Shown here: piece by piece, positions 55,412 to 64,000 of the stretch
Numbering within the stretch: position 1 is the stretch's first letter
How the letters are laid out: every line of letters starts with the position of its first letter
Assembly (NCBI RefSeq): GCF_001513745.1
Contig: NZ_CP013382.1
Coordinates: forward strand, 1,426,001 to 1,490,000
DNA: 64,000 nt
Direction of reading: 5' to 3'
Source: Burkholderia humptydooensis
GTDB lineage: Bacteria > Pseudomonadota > Gammaproteobacteria > Burkholderiales > Burkholderiaceae
Position numbers and translations under genes: made by a program
Notes under the pieces: generated by a model
What the model was told of the DNA's origin: nothing
Databases searched by the model: none
The model's input: the letters and a program-made list of their open reading frames with translations, nothing else

Positions 55412-56375
55412 CGCAGCCGATCGTCTGTCGCGCTTCGCCGCGCTCGGCGCGCTCGTCGCCGTCCTCGCGTTCTTCGCAGCCGCGGCGCCCGGCTTCGCGA
55501 CGCTCGCGAACGTCGAGCGCGTGCTCGTCAACAACTTCGCGCTCCTCGCGATCGCCGCGCTCGGGATGACGCTCGCGCTGTCGATCGGGGCGATCGATCT
55601 GTCGCTCGGCACCGCGATCGACGTCGCGAGCCTTGCGTTCGTCTCGGCGCTCGCGCATCGCGCGGGCTTCACGGGCGCCGCGCTCGCGGGCCTCGGCGCG
55701 GCGCTCGCGGTCGGCGCGGGCAATGCGCTCCTCGTCACGCGGCTTGGCATCGCGCCGTTTCTCGCGACGCTCGGCACGCTCTTCATCGGCCAGACGATCC
55801 AGCAGCTCGCGACGGGCGGCGGGCAGCCGATCTATCTGCTGAGCGCCGCCCCGCCGGCCGCGTTCGACGCGCTCGCGCACGGCGCCTGGCTCGGCGTCGC
55901 GGCGCCGCTGTGGATCGTCGCCGCGCTCGCGCTCGCGCTGCACGTCGCGCTCGAGCACTCGACGCTCGGCCGGCAGGCGCGCGCGCTCGGCGCGCAGCCG
56001 GGCGTCGCGCGCCATTCGGGGCTGCGCGTCGGCGCGCTGGCCGCGGGCGCGTTCGTCGCGAGCGCGCTCGTCTACGGCGTCGCCGGACTCGTGCTGTCGT
56101 CGACGGTCAAGTCGTACGCGCCGCAAGCGGGCAACGCGTATCTGCTGAACGCGATCGGCGCGACGTTCATCGGCGCGACGCTGTCCGCGGCTCGCCGGCC
56201 GAACGTCGCCGGCACGCTGATCGGCGTGCTGCTCGTGAGCTTCGTCGCGAACGGGCTGCTGCTGATCGGCTGGAACTTCTACTGGCAGCAAGTGGCGAGC
56301 GGCGCGCTCGTGTTCGCGGTGCTCGTGCTCGGCTCGGGATTCGGGCGGGGGCGGCTCGCGCGGGAAGCGGGATAG
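55404..56375 (+). CDS. ABC importer permease 2 (RbsC type)
   Basis: A 323-residue BPD_transp_2 permease with GAIDLSLGTAIDVASL and NAIGATFIGATLSAARRPNV, both family signatures. It overlaps permease 1 by 8 bp. Closest in pattern to the second permease of fructose/sugar importers such as YtfT/YjfF. Confidence 0.9.
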   Translation: MPDAADRLSRFAALGALVAVLAFFAAAAPGFATLANVERVLVNNFALLAIAALGMTLALSIGAIDLSLGTAIDVASLAFVSALAHRAGFTGAALAGLGAALAVGAGNALLVTRLGIAPFLATLGTLFIGQTIQQLATGGGQPIYLLSAAPPAAFDALAHGAWLGVAAPLWIVAALALALHVALEHSTLGRQARALGAQPGVARHSGLRVGALAAGAFVASALVYGVAGLVLSSTVKSYAPQAGNAYLLNAIGATFIGATLSAARRPNVAGTLIGVLLVSFVANGLLLIGWNFYWQQVASGALVFAVLVLGSGFGRGRLAREAG

Positions 56376-56438
56376 ATCGCCTGGACGCAGCGCGTGCGCC
56401 GCCCGCGCGACCGACGGCCCGGCCGATGCCGCGCCCGC

Positions 56439-57251
56439 TCAGCGCAGGCCCGCCGTCCAGTCGAGCGCCGCGTCGAACAGCGCGACGCCTTCCGGCGACA
56501 GATTGCCGAACGTGTCGTTGTTCAGGAAGAACATCACGCGGCGCGCGGGCGCGAGCGCTTCGTAATCCATCGTCGCGCCCTTTTCGTACGCGAAGATCGC
56601 CGCCTTGTCCGGCTCGCCGTAGACGGTCGCGACGATGCTCGCGCCGAGCCCGGGCTTGCCCCAGCTCATCGACGCGCGCCGGCCGTAGACGTTCGTCGCG
56701 CCCGCCGGCAGCCCCGCCGCGATCGGATGCGGCGCGTTCACGAGCCACAGATGGCGCTCCTTGCCCGTCTCGCCGAAATCGACGTCATGACGCTTGCCGG
56801 TCATCGCGAGATCGTCGAGCAGATCGTTCTCCCACGTCAGCAGCGGCTTCGCGAGCGTGCGCCAGCCGCGCGCGACGCGCTTGCTCGACACCGTCGACGA
56901 GATGATCACGAGGTCGGCGTCGGCCGCGGCTTCCACGGGCTGCGCTTCGTCGACGAGCCGCACCGCATAGCCGCGCGATTCCAGATGCGCCTTCGCCTGC
57001 TCGTCGGTCTTCAGGTTGGGCCCGCCGAGCTGGACGAGCATCGCGATGCGCTTGCCCGCGCCCACCTTCGGCGCGTCGCCGGGCGCGGGCGTCGCCTCGG
57101 CCGCGTGCGCGGAAACGGGCGCGGCCGCCGCGACAACGGCCGCCGCAACAGCGGCAACGCCGCATGCGAGCGCCGCGCCGCCCAGGCCGCGCAGCACGCG
57201 GCGGCGCGCGGGCGCCGGACGATCAGATCGTTGCTTCATCGGTTTCTCCAA
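56439..57251 (-). CDS. Secreted ThuA/GATase-like protein
   Basis: A 270-residue protein with an RRRVLRGLGG twin-arginine-like N-terminus and signal peptide (residues about 12-47). The mature part has a ThuA/class I amidotransferase-like fold (AMLVQLGGPNL, LVIISSTVSSKRV, RVMFFLNNDTFGNLSPEG). No catalytic triad can be set. It is next to the TonB receptor gene on the same strand. Function unknown. Confidence 0.65.
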   Translation of the reverse strand: MEKPMKQRSDRPAPARRRVLRGLGGAALACGVAAVAAAVVAAAAPVSAHAAEATPAPGDAPKVGAGKRIAMLVQLGGPNLKTDEQAKAHLESRGYAVRLVDEAQPVEAAADADLVIISSTVSSKRVARGWRTLAKPLLTWENDLLDDLAMTGKRHDVDFGETGKERHLWLVNAPHPIAAGLPAGATNVYGRRASMSWGKPGLGASIVATVYGEPDKAAIFAYEKGATMDYEALAPARRVMFFLNNDTFGNLSPEGVALFDAALDWTAGLR

Positions 57252-57301
57252 GCGCGCTTCGCGCCGTGCGGCGCACGGCCCGAAGCGCGCGTCGTCGATT
57301 C

Positions 57302-57327
57302 AAAAAAATCCGCCTTGAAAAACGGCG
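57302..57327 (-). terminator. Terminator after the TonB receptor gene
   Basis: On the minus strand a short CGCC/GGCG stem with an 9-nt T-rich loop is followed by seven T residues, just after the receptor stop. Weak stem, but the placement is good. Confidence 0.55.
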
Positions 57328-57334
57328 CCACGCT

Positions 57335-59929
57335 TCAGAACTGCAGCGTCGTCAGCAGCGACACCTGCCGCGCGTCGCCGACCGATACGAAGAACCGGTT
57401 CACGCTCGACGGGTAATACGTGCGGTTGAACAGGTTCTTCACGTTCAACTGGAACTGCAGATTCTGCTTGCCGATCCGCGTGTCGTAGGTCGCGAACGCG
57501 TCGGCGGTCGCGTATGCGGGCAGCGTGAAGCTGTTCGCCGAATCGCCCGGCCGCGCGCCGACGTAGCGCCCCGCCGCGCCGACGCGCAGATCGTCGCCGC
57601 CGAACACCGTGCCCACGTCGTAGACGGCCGCGAGCGACGCCGTGTGCCGCGCGACGTTCCACAGCCGGTTGCCCGCGTACAGCGGATCTTCGGTCGTCTT
57701 CGCGTCGATGTACGCGTAGCTCGCGATCACGTTCCAGCGCTCGCCGATCCGCCCCGACACGTCGAGTTCGATCCCGCGCGAGCGCGCGCGGCCGGACGTG
57801 CGCCAGTCGGTCTGGCTCGTCGCGTCGTTGTACTGCGACACGAGCACGTTCTTCTTGTCGATGTCGAAGAACGCGAGCGTGCCCGCGAGGCCGCCCGGCA
57901 TGTCGAGCTTCGCGCCGAGCTCCCACGACGCGCCCTCCTCGGGCGCGGTCGAGCCGTCGATCACGTAGCCGCCCGACATCGGCGCGATCTTCGACGTCGG
58001 CTTCAGCGACTGCGTGTAGCTGCCGTACAGCGAAAGCGCGTCGTTCCACTTGTAGACGATGCCCGCGCGCGGCAGCCACTTCGTGCCGCTCAGGTTCGTG
58101 TTGACCTGGAACGGCCGGCCGCGCCCCGCGAGCTGGCTGTAGCGGACGAAGCGCGCGCCGCCGACGAGAATCCACTTATCGGTCAGGTGGATGCTGTCCT
58201 GGAAGAACACCGAGGCGGTGTGCAGCGTGTCGCTCTGGTCGCTGTCGGACGCCGACACGCTCGTCGACGGCGAAATCAGCCCGTAGGTCGGGTTCAGGTA
58301 GCTGAACGGCGTCCTGATCGACTGGCGCAGCATGTCCGCGCGGTAGACCTGCCGGTATTCGCTGTCGACGCCGAACTGCACGTCGTGCCGCATCCCGGCG
58401 AGCGTCACGCGGCCGTCGAGGTACGCGATTGCGTAGCTGTCGGTGCTGCGCGAGCCATGCGTGGCGTCGTTGCTGCGCGTGAGCGTGCCGTTGGCCGGGT
58501 CGACCGCCGTGATGCGAATCTGGTTCGCGTCATACGTCTCCCGGTTGTAGCTGTAGCCGAGGTGCGCCTTCCAGTCGGGCGCGAGCTGGTGGTCGACCGT
58601 GAGCTGCGCGAGATTCGATTCGCCGCGCATGTCGTTGAACGGCTCGTCGAGCCGGCGGCGCGCCGGGATCGCGAGCGGCGCGTTGGTGCGCGGATCGAGC
58701 GCGGTGCCGCGGTCGAACGGCATCAGGAAGCGCCGGTACTCGTAGGACAGCACCACTTGCGTATCGCGCCCATACCACGCGAGCGACGGCGCGACGAGCG
58801 TCTCGCGATGCTCGCCGTAGTTGCGCCAGTACTGCTCGTTCGTCTGATCGACGATCAGCCGGTACGCAAGCCGCGAATCGCCGATCGCGCCCGTCGAGTC
58901 GAACGTCGCTTCGCCGCCGTTCCTGCCGTGCCCGTATGTCGAGCCGAGCACCGAGACCACGTGGCGGCGCGCGAGCTGCGGCTCTTTCGTGACCACGTTG
59001 ATCACGCCGCCCGGGTCCATGATCCCGTACAGCAGCGACGCCGGCCCCTTCAGCACTTCGACGCTGTCCGCCGTCGCGTTCAGCGAGCGGCCCTGCACGA
59101 TCGGCATCCCGTTGCGCATCACCGAGCCGTCGCGGTTGTCGCCGAAGCCGCGCTTCATCACCGTGTCCTGCGTGCTGCCGAGCGTGTTGCCCTGCGTGAT
59201 GCCGCTCACGTTCGCGAGCGCGTCGTCGAGGTTGCGCGGGCGCTGGTCGCGCAGCACCTGCGGCGGAACCACGTTGACGGCCTGCGGCACCTCGGCGAGC
59301 GGCGCGTCGCTGCGCAGCCCCGCCGCCTCGCGCGGCGGGCGATAGCTGTCCGCATGCGGGCCGCTCGCGCGCACCGCGACGGTCGGCAGCGTCGTGTCGG
59401 TCGCGAGCGCCGTCCCCGCGCCCGGTGCGGCCGGCGCGGCGGGCAGCCTGACGAGCGTGTAGCCGCCGCTCGGCTGCCGGACCGCGACGAGGCCCGTGCC
59501 CGTCAGCAGCCGGTCGAGCGCCGCGGCCGCCTCCGCGCGGCCGTGCAGGCCGGGGCTGTGCAGGCCCGCGGTCAGCTCGCCCGGGAACGACAGCAGGATG
59601 CCTGCCTCGCGGCCGAAGCGGGTCAGCGCGGCGTCGAGCGGCCCGGCTGGAATGTCGTACGTGCGCGTCGCGGCGGCCGGCTCGGCCGCACGCGATGCGC
59701 CGGGCGCGGCGAATGCCGAGAACAGCGCGGCGGCGGCCACGCTCGCGACAACGCGGCGCGGCGCGAACTGCGGCGCAGCCGCGTTGCTTCGCCGGCGCCC
59801 GCCGCGCTGCGCCGCATGCGCACGGCTGGGCGCGCGCGCGATGCGCGCGTCGGACGCGGCCGGCTCGAGCGAAGCGGCCGGCGCGCCGGCGCACGCGTGG
59901 CGAGAATGGCGATTGCGGAATGAATCCAT
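57335..59929 (-). CDS. TonB-dependent siderophore receptor with STN signalling domain
   Basis: An 864-residue receptor from the ATG at 59929. Signal region to about residue 100, STN domain (TYDIPAGPLDAALTRFGREA), plug (PQAVNVVPPQVLRDQRP, VEVLKGPASLLYG), and a 22-strand barrel ending in LTTLQF. The STN domain touches FecR-type regulators, so ligand uptake is sensed. Siderophore not known. An upstream ATG at 59977 is possible; neither start has a clear ribosome site. Confidence 0.88.
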   Translation of the reverse strand: MDSFRNRHSRHACAGAPAASLEPAASDARIARAPSRAHAAQRGGRRRSNAAAPQFAPRRVVASVAAAALFSAFAAPGASRAAEPAAATRTYDIPAGPLDAALTRFGREAGILLSFPGELTAGLHSPGLHGRAEAAAALDRLLTGTGLVAVRQPSGGYTLVRLPAAPAAPGAGTALATDTTLPTVAVRASGPHADSYRPPREAAGLRSDAPLAEVPQAVNVVPPQVLRDQRPRNLDDALANVSGITQGNTLGSTQDTVMKRGFGDNRDGSVMRNGMPIVQGRSLNATADSVEVLKGPASLLYGIMDPGGVINVVTKEPQLARRHVVSVLGSTYGHGRNGGEATFDSTGAIGDSRLAYRLIVDQTNEQYWRNYGEHRETLVAPSLAWYGRDTQVVLSYEYRRFLMPFDRGTALDPRTNAPLAIPARRRLDEPFNDMRGESNLAQLTVDHQLAPDWKAHLGYSYNRETYDANQIRITAVDPANGTLTRSNDATHGSRSTDSYAIAYLDGRVTLAGMRHDVQFGVDSEYRQVYRADMLRQSIRTPFSYLNPTYGLISPSTSVSASDSDQSDTLHTASVFFQDSIHLTDKWILVGGARFVRYSQLAGRGRPFQVNTNLSGTKWLPRAGIVYKWNDALSLYGSYTQSLKPTSKIAPMSGGYVIDGSTAPEEGASWELGAKLDMPGGLAGTLAFFDIDKKNVLVSQYNDATSQTDWRTSGRARSRGIELDVSGRIGERWNVIASYAYIDAKTTEDPLYAGNRLWNVARHTASLAAVYDVGTVFGGDDLRVGAAGRYVGARPGDSANSFTLPAYATADAFATYDTRIGKQNLQFQLNVKNLFNRTYYPSSVNRFFVSVGDARQVSLLTTLQF

Positions 59930-60061
59930 GATCGATGACTCGTTGACGATGGGTGGAATGCAGCCTTCATTTCCCATGTCACGCGAACATCGAAAACAGC
60001 TCAGGCCCGGCGAGAATTTTTTTTGGAAGCGTTCAGGATTCCAAAAGCGCTCGGCGCGCGC

Positions 60062-61066
60062 TCATTCGCGCGCCGCGACGACCGTCACCCAGTAGCGGGT
60101 CAGGTACTCGACGTCGACGGGCAGCGTCTCGCGCAGCGTGTCGAGGATGCGGTCGGTGTCGTCGAGCGGGTACGTGCCCGACACGCGCAGGTTCGCGACC
60201 GCCGCGCCGCAACGCACGCGGCCTGGGCGGTAGCGCTCGACCTCGGCCAGCAGGTCGGCGAGGCGCAGGTTCGATGCGACGAGAATGCCGTCCGCCCACG
60301 CGCCCGCGTCGCCTCCGATCGCGCGCGGCGGCCCGGCGAGCGCGTCGCGCGTGAAGTCCGCGCGCTGCCCCGCAGAGATCAACGGCGGTTCGCCCGCCGC
60401 GCGCAGCGGCGCGATCCGCACCGCGCCGTCGAACACGTCGACGCGCGTCGCGTCGCCGCGCTCGCGCACCGAGAAGCGCGTGCCGACCGGGCGCACGTCG
60501 CCGTGCGCGGTCGCGATCACGAGCGGACGGGCGACCGCGCGCGCCGCATCGTGGCCGCTCGTCACCATGATCTCGCCGCGCAACAGGCGCACGCCGCGCG
60601 TCGTGTCGTCGAAACGGATGTCGATCGCGGTGTCGGTGTCGAGGACGACCGTCGTGCCGTCCGCGAGCGCGATCGTGCGCCGCTCGCCGACGGCCGTGCG
60701 CACGTCCGCGCCCCACGCGCGCCACGGCGCGTATGCGCCGCCCGTCCAGGCGGCGCCGCCCGCGAACAGCAGCGCCGCGAGCGCCTTGACCGCCGCGCGC
60801 CGTCCGCGCGAGCGCGGCGGCAGCAGCGCGGCGCGGGCGGCCTGCGCGCTCAGCGTATCGGCGACATGGCCGAGCCGCCCGTTGACGGCCTCGATGTGCC
60901 GCCACGCGGCGTCGTGCGCCGGATGCTCGGCGCGCCAGCGCGCGAGACGCGCGCGCATCGCGTCGGTCGCGTGGCCCGAGCCGAGCTCGACCCACCATTC
61001 GACCGCGCGGCGCGCGACGGGCGCGGGCACCGCGGGCGGGCCGCCGGCCGGCTTCGCGCCGCTCAT
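60062..61066 (-). CDS. FecR-type anti-sigma regulator
   Basis: A 334-residue inner-membrane protein. Residues 15-65 form the DUF4880 sigma-binding part (AVEWWVELGSGHATDAMRAR), one membrane span is at about 88-106, and a FecR domain (RTIALADGTTVVLDTDTAI) is periplasmic. It passes the signal from the receptor STN domain to the sigma factor. Overlaps FecI by ATGA. Confidence 0.9.
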   Translation of the reverse strand: MSGAKPAGGPPAVPAPVARRAVEWWVELGSGHATDAMRARLARWRAEHPAHDAAWRHIEAVNGRLGHVADTLSAQAARAALLPPRSRGRRAAVKALAALLFAGGAAWTGGAYAPWRAWGADVRTAVGERRTIALADGTTVVLDTDTAIDIRFDDTTRGVRLLRGEIMVTSGHDAARAVARPLVIATAHGDVRPVGTRFSVRERGDATRVDVFDGAVRIAPLRAAGEPPLISAGQRADFTRDALAGPPRAIGGDAGAWADGILVASNLRLADLLAEVERYRPGRVRCGAAVANLRVSGTYPLDDTDRILDTLRETLPVDVEYLTRYWVTVVAARE

Positions 61067-61572
61067 GCGGCGATCGCGAAGTAGCACTGCGCGCCCGCCT
61101 TCACCAGGTAGCGCTTGACGGTCGCGAGCGACACGCGCAGTTCGGCCGCGATCTGCGCGTGCGTCATCCCGTCGAGCTGCGCGAGCAGGTACGCGCGCCT
61201 GACCGCGGCGGGCAGCCCGTCGAGCCTCCGGTCGATCTCCACGAGCGTCTCGAACAGGATCGCGCGCGTCTCCGGCGACGGCGCGACCGCCTCCGGCAAC
61301 TGCGCGAGCGCGTCGAGATACGCGCGCTCGAGCCGCTCGCGCCGCCAGTGGTTGTACAGCACGCGCTGCGCGACGGTCGTCAGGAACGCGCGCGGCTCGG
61401 CCGCGCCGATCGGCTCGTCGCGCGCGAGCAGGCGGATGAACGTGTCGTGAACGAGATCGGCCGCGCGCTCGCCGCAGCCGAGCTTCTTCGACAGCCAGCC
61501 GTGCAGCCAGCCGCGATGACCGGAGTAGAGCGCAGCGATCTCCCGCTGCAGGTGCAGAGTGTTGGCCGGCAT
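61063..61572 (-). CDS. FecI-type ECF sigma factor
   Basis: A 169-residue ECF sigma factor with region 2 (LVHDTFIRLLARDEP) and region 4 (LDGMTHAQIAAELRVSLATV). It should direct transcription of the downstream FecR and receptor genes when iron-siderophore is present. The ATG at 61572 lies 9 nt after GGGGGGA. A Fur-like box sits 44 bp upstream. Confidence 0.9.
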   Translation of the reverse strand: MPANTLHLQREIAALYSGHRGWLHGWLSKKLGCGERAADLVHDTFIRLLARDEPIGAAEPRAFLTTVAQRVLYNHWRRERLERAYLDALAQLPEAVAPSPETRAILFETLVEIDRRLDGLPAAVRRAYLLAQLDGMTHAQIAAELRVSLATVKRYLVKAGAQCYFAIAA

Positions 61573-61615
61573 GGACGTGATCCCCCCGGACCATCGCGCC
61601 GGGATGCTGTTTTGT

Positions 61616-61634
61616 AAATGCGAATGATTATTAT
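61616..61634 (-). promoter_or_regulatory. Fur-like box upstream of fecI
   Basis: Minus strand ATAATAATCATTCGCATTT, which agrees well with the Fur consensus GATAATGATAATCATTATC over most half-site positions. AT-rich island in GC-rich DNA. Supports iron repression of the sigma factor. Confidence 0.75.
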
Positions 61635-61740
61635 ATACAAATTTGTAACCGGACGGTGAACGAGACGACCCGGTCTGTGGGGCCGTCGCGACGCTTCGGT
61701 GCTGCAACGCCAACTCCAGCCGGAAGCCGACGACGACACG

Positions 61741-62154
61741 TCATTCCGGCGCCCGTGCAGCGGTCGCGCGGCGCAGGCGCTGCGCGAGGCGGATGGCCCG
61801 GCCGGATCGTGCTGATCGACGCGGAACCGCATCGCCGTACGAGCGGCCGCCGCTGTCGAAAGCGGTGCTGACGGGCGAGCGCGGCGCTGGACAGTGCGGC
61901 TTGCGCCCGCTCGCCGCGTGGCGCGACGACCGCATCGGGCATGTCGTCGCGACGGTCGCGCGGATCGATCCGTCGGCGCCGAGATCCACTTCCATTTCGA
62001 TGTGAACGAGCGGCTCGTTGCCATGAGCGGCTTCGGCCCGGCGGCCGGATTCGCGAAGGAGATGAAGCTCGCGCGGATGATCGTCGAGCGCGGCGACGCG
62101 TTCGCGCCGGACCGGCTCGCCGATCCGGCCGTCAGGTTGAAGGCGTTGTTGTGA
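61741..62154 (+). pseudogene. Decayed ferredoxin (NAD+) reductase
   Basis: Fragments of a FAD-dependent dioxygenase-type reductase in several frames: GRAAQALREADGP, RIVLIDAEPH, YERPPLSKAVLTGERG, then the C-terminal VRLKALL end. At least two frameshifts and a large internal deletion separate them. It overlaps the end of the DapF-like gene by 23 bp. Confidence 0.8.
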
Positions 62155-62986
62155 CGGGCGCACCGGCCTCGATCGCCGGCAAAAGCCGGCTTGCGACCGT
62201 CCCGCAAAAGACCGGCTCGACGGAGCCGGTCAGGACCACGCCGCTGCGCCCGTCCCACTGCACCGTCACCGCGCCCCCGTCGCATTCGACGTCGACGGTG
62301 TCGTCCAGCAGGCCGCGCCGAATCCCGCCGACCGCCGCGCCGCACGAGCAGGAACCCGATCCGAGCGGGATGCCGCCGCCGCGCTCCCAGATGCGCAGGC
62401 GAATGCGGCCGCGGTCGATCACCTGGACGAAGTGCACGTTCGTCCTGTTGCGGAACAGCGGATCGGCTTCGATCCTGGGCCCGATGGCCGCCACGTCGAC
62501 GGCGGCCAGATCGCTGACGAAGAACGTGCAATGCGGATTGCCCATGCTGCACGCGGTCGGACTGCCGGGAAGCGGCAACGCGTTCGTGTCTGCCGGCTCG
62601 GCGAGCGGGATGTCGCGCCAGCCGAGCAGCGGCTTGCCCATGTCGACCGACACGCGTTGCGCCGCGTCCCGCGCGCAGGTCAGCAAGCCTCGGCGGGTGC
62701 TCAGCACGACCGACGAGGTCCCCGCCTCGCGCATCAGCATGTCCGCCACGCCGCGCGTGGCGCTGCCGCAGGTGTCGAGAGCCGTGCCGTTCGCATTCCA
62801 GAACTGCACGCGCGCGGTCGCATCGTCGCAGTCGAGCACGACGGCGAGCTGATTGAAGCCGATGCCGCGATTGCGGTCGCCGAGGCGCCGGGCGATTTCG
62901 CTCGTGATCGGATCGATCCCGCCGCGCGCGTCGATCACGACGAAGTCGTCACCGTGCGCGTGCATCTTGGCAAATCGTATTGTCAC
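62132..62986 (-). CDS. DapF-like epimerase paralogue with altered active site
   Basis: A 284-residue diaminopimelate epimerase-family protein, GTG start at 62986. Cys73 of the first half is kept (NANGTALDTCGSATRG), and GNPH at 150-153 is kept. In the second half the usual ETLACGTGAC reads IPLGSGSCSC, so the second catalytic Cys is Ser211 and the neighbouring Glu is Ile207. The N-terminal MHGxGNDF is MHAHGDDF. It is probably not the housekeeping DapF; a different racemase or a lyase is possible. Confidence 0.8.
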   Translation of the reverse strand: MTIRFAKMHAHGDDFVVIDARGGIDPITSEIARRLGDRNRGIGFNQLAVVLDCDDATARVQFWNANGTALDTCGSATRGVADMLMREAGTSSVVLSTRRGLLTCARDAAQRVSVDMGKPLLGWRDIPLAEPADTNALPLPGSPTACSMGNPHCTFFVSDLAAVDVAAIGPRIEADPLFRNRTNVHFVQVIDRGRIRLRIWERGGGIPLGSGSCSCGAAVGGIRRGLLDDTVDVECDGGAVTVQWDGRSGVVLTGSVEPVFCGTVASRLLPAIEAGAPVTTTPST

Positions 62987-63314
62987 GCGATGTCCCGTTT
63001 TCGATCGATTGGTCTTCCAACGGCGGTCTCGGCGCCGATCGCCCGATTCTCGCCCATCATGCCGATTCCGCAGCCGATTCTACGTGAATCCGCGAATGCG
63101 CCTCGTCAGACGAGGGACCGCTCCGTGCGTGCCGCCGCTTGCCGCCGCTTCGCCTCGCGGCCGACGGCACGCCCGTCAGCGCGCCCGAAACCGCGTCGGC
63201 GCGCGCGTTGACGAGGCACGGCAAGCCCCGCCCGCACCCGCGCCGAGGAACGACGCGGCGGGCCATTTCCGGCGATGCGGCGCGGCGGTTCCTCGGGCCC
63301 GCCGCCCCGCTCCG
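62987..63314. other. Intergenic stretch with no feature seen
   Basis: 328 bp between two minus-strand genes. GC-rich, no ribosome-bound frame, no clear hairpin with T-run. The promoter of the DapF-like gene is probably in its first 100 bp. Confidence 0.5.
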
Positions 63315-63674
63315 TCACGGCCTCGCGACGTGCCACATGCCGCCGAAGCCGTCGCCGTTGTGCTGGCCGGGCTTCGTATCGCCGGAAAACCGGTACAGCG
63401 GATGCCCCTTGTACGTCCACTGACGCTTGCCGCCCGCCGCGGCGATGAAGCCGAGGCCGCCGCCCGGCCTGTCGTACGCGTCGGCGAGCGCGGCCGGCCA
63501 ATTCGCCGTGCAGCCGCCCTTGCACGCGCTCTGGCCGGGCATCGTGTCCCGGTCGAACGTGTAGAGCGTCATGCCGTCGTCGTCGACGACCATGCCGTTC
63601 GACTCCTTCGGCGGCTCCGCGAGCGCCGCGGCCGGCACCGCGCACGCGATCGCGATCAGCAGAATCTTGATCAT
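63315..63674 (-). CDS. COG4315 periplasmic lipoprotein-like protein
   Basis: A 119-residue protein with a signal peptide (residues 1-19) and a COG4315 repeat domain (LYTFDRDTMPGQSACKGGC, WPAAL, PLYRFSGDTKPGQHNGDGF). Cys52 and Cys56 lie in SACKGGC. Exported, function unknown; these proteins often sit near YceI or redox genes. ATG at 63674 with a GAGGAG site. Confidence 0.85.
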   Translation of the reverse strand: MIKILLIAIACAVPAAALAEPPKESNGMVVDDDGMTLYTFDRDTMPGQSACKGGCTANWPAALADAYDRPGGGLGFIAAAGGKRQWTYKGHPLYRFSGDTKPGQHNGDGFGGMWHVARP

Positions 63675-63714
63675 GAGGACTGCTCCTCCAATGAAGAAAA
63701 ACACACGTGCGGGC

Positions 63715-64000
63715 TTACGGACCTGCGCGCGCCCTGACAAACTCGGCGCGAATGCGCAGTTGCACGTCGTCGCCGACGGCGGGCAGCCAGCGCGACAGGC
63801 CGAACGCGGTCCGGCTGAAGTGACCGTCCGCGACGAACGCGAGCGTGCGCGCCGCGTCGGGCGTGGGTCGCCCGGGCGATTCGCGCGGTTCGGGCGATTC
63901 CGGCGGTTCGGTGCCGCGCCGGGCCGCGCGCTGCCGAACGGCGTTGCCGCTCGGGACGATGCGGCTCGCATCCGCGTCGCGCGGCATCGCATCGGGCGAA
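63715..64000 (-). CDS. YceI-family periplasmic protein (partial, N-terminus off the right edge)
   Basis: The visible 94 codons end with ADGHFSRTAFGLSRWLPAVG and DDVQLRIRAEFVRA, the C-terminal end of the YceI lipocalin-like fold. The preceding segment is a Pro/Glu/Arg-rich run (EPPESPEPRESPGRPTPDAA) where other YceI proteins have a beta-strand pair. The frame is open to the edge, so the true start is outside. Confidence 0.65.
   Translation of the reverse strand, partial: SPDAMPRDADASRIVPSGNAVRQRAARRGTEPPESPEPRESPGRPTPDAARTLAFVADGHFSRTAFGLSRWLPAVGDDVQLRIRAEFVRARAGP

Overview
This is high-GC DNA from a Burkholderia, most likely the B. pseudomallei/thailandensis group. The irlR/irlS regulator pair beside a czcCBA efflux operon, the codon use and the P2-like prophage type all point there. 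The window has two halves.

Bases 1 to about 34,000 are most of a P2-like (Myoviridae) prophage, entered on the left inside the tape-measure gene. Reading right to left from the P/O divergence at 16.8 kb, the late genes follow the P2 order: O, N, M, L, X, lysis genes, R, S, V, W, J, I, H, G, FI, FII, E/E', T. P and Q (terminase ATPase and portal) run the other way. E' is reached by the P2-type -1 frameshift. Gene J carries a 2-bp contraction that breaks its frame. Extra cargo sits at typical sites: a DNA methylase and a small membrane protein between S and V, a HigBA-type toxin-antitoxin pair after Q, and a PAAR / VRR-NUC nuclease / DUF3396 immunity cassette that looks like a type VI secretion effector set. 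Next come a ParA plus ribbon-helix-helix partition pair flanked by two arrays of 11-bp repeats, two Ogr-like zinc proteins, the rolling-circle initiator A, a cytosine methylase with a duplicated tail, and a chain of small early genes. At the right end is a repressor-like gene facing an early promoter overlaid with three evenly spaced operator repeats. No integrase is visible, so the integrase, if there is one, lies left of the window; the partition genes raise the possibility of plasmid-like maintenance.

Bases 34,100 to 64,000 are ordinary chromosome, probably chromosome 2 judging from irlRS. It holds a YbaK-type deacylase, a cysteine synthase, an adenosine-specific kinase homologue and signal peptidase I, then a metal-efflux island: a small periplasmic protein, czcC-czcB-czcA, irlR and irlS, and a DUF4148 protein. 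Four copies of one composite operator flank this island. One copy heads what looks like a roughly 125-nt small RNA with three hairpins. After that come a small lipoprotein, an MFS transporter remnant, a DszC-like flavin monooxygenase, an orphan small protein, a membrane methyltransferase, a four-gene ribose-type ABC importer, a ThuA-like secreted protein, a FecI-FecR-TonB-receptor iron-signalling set with a Fur-like box, a ferredoxin-reductase pseudogene, a DapF paralogue lacking one catalytic cysteine, a COG4315 periplasmic protein, and the start of a YceI-like gene cut by the right edge.
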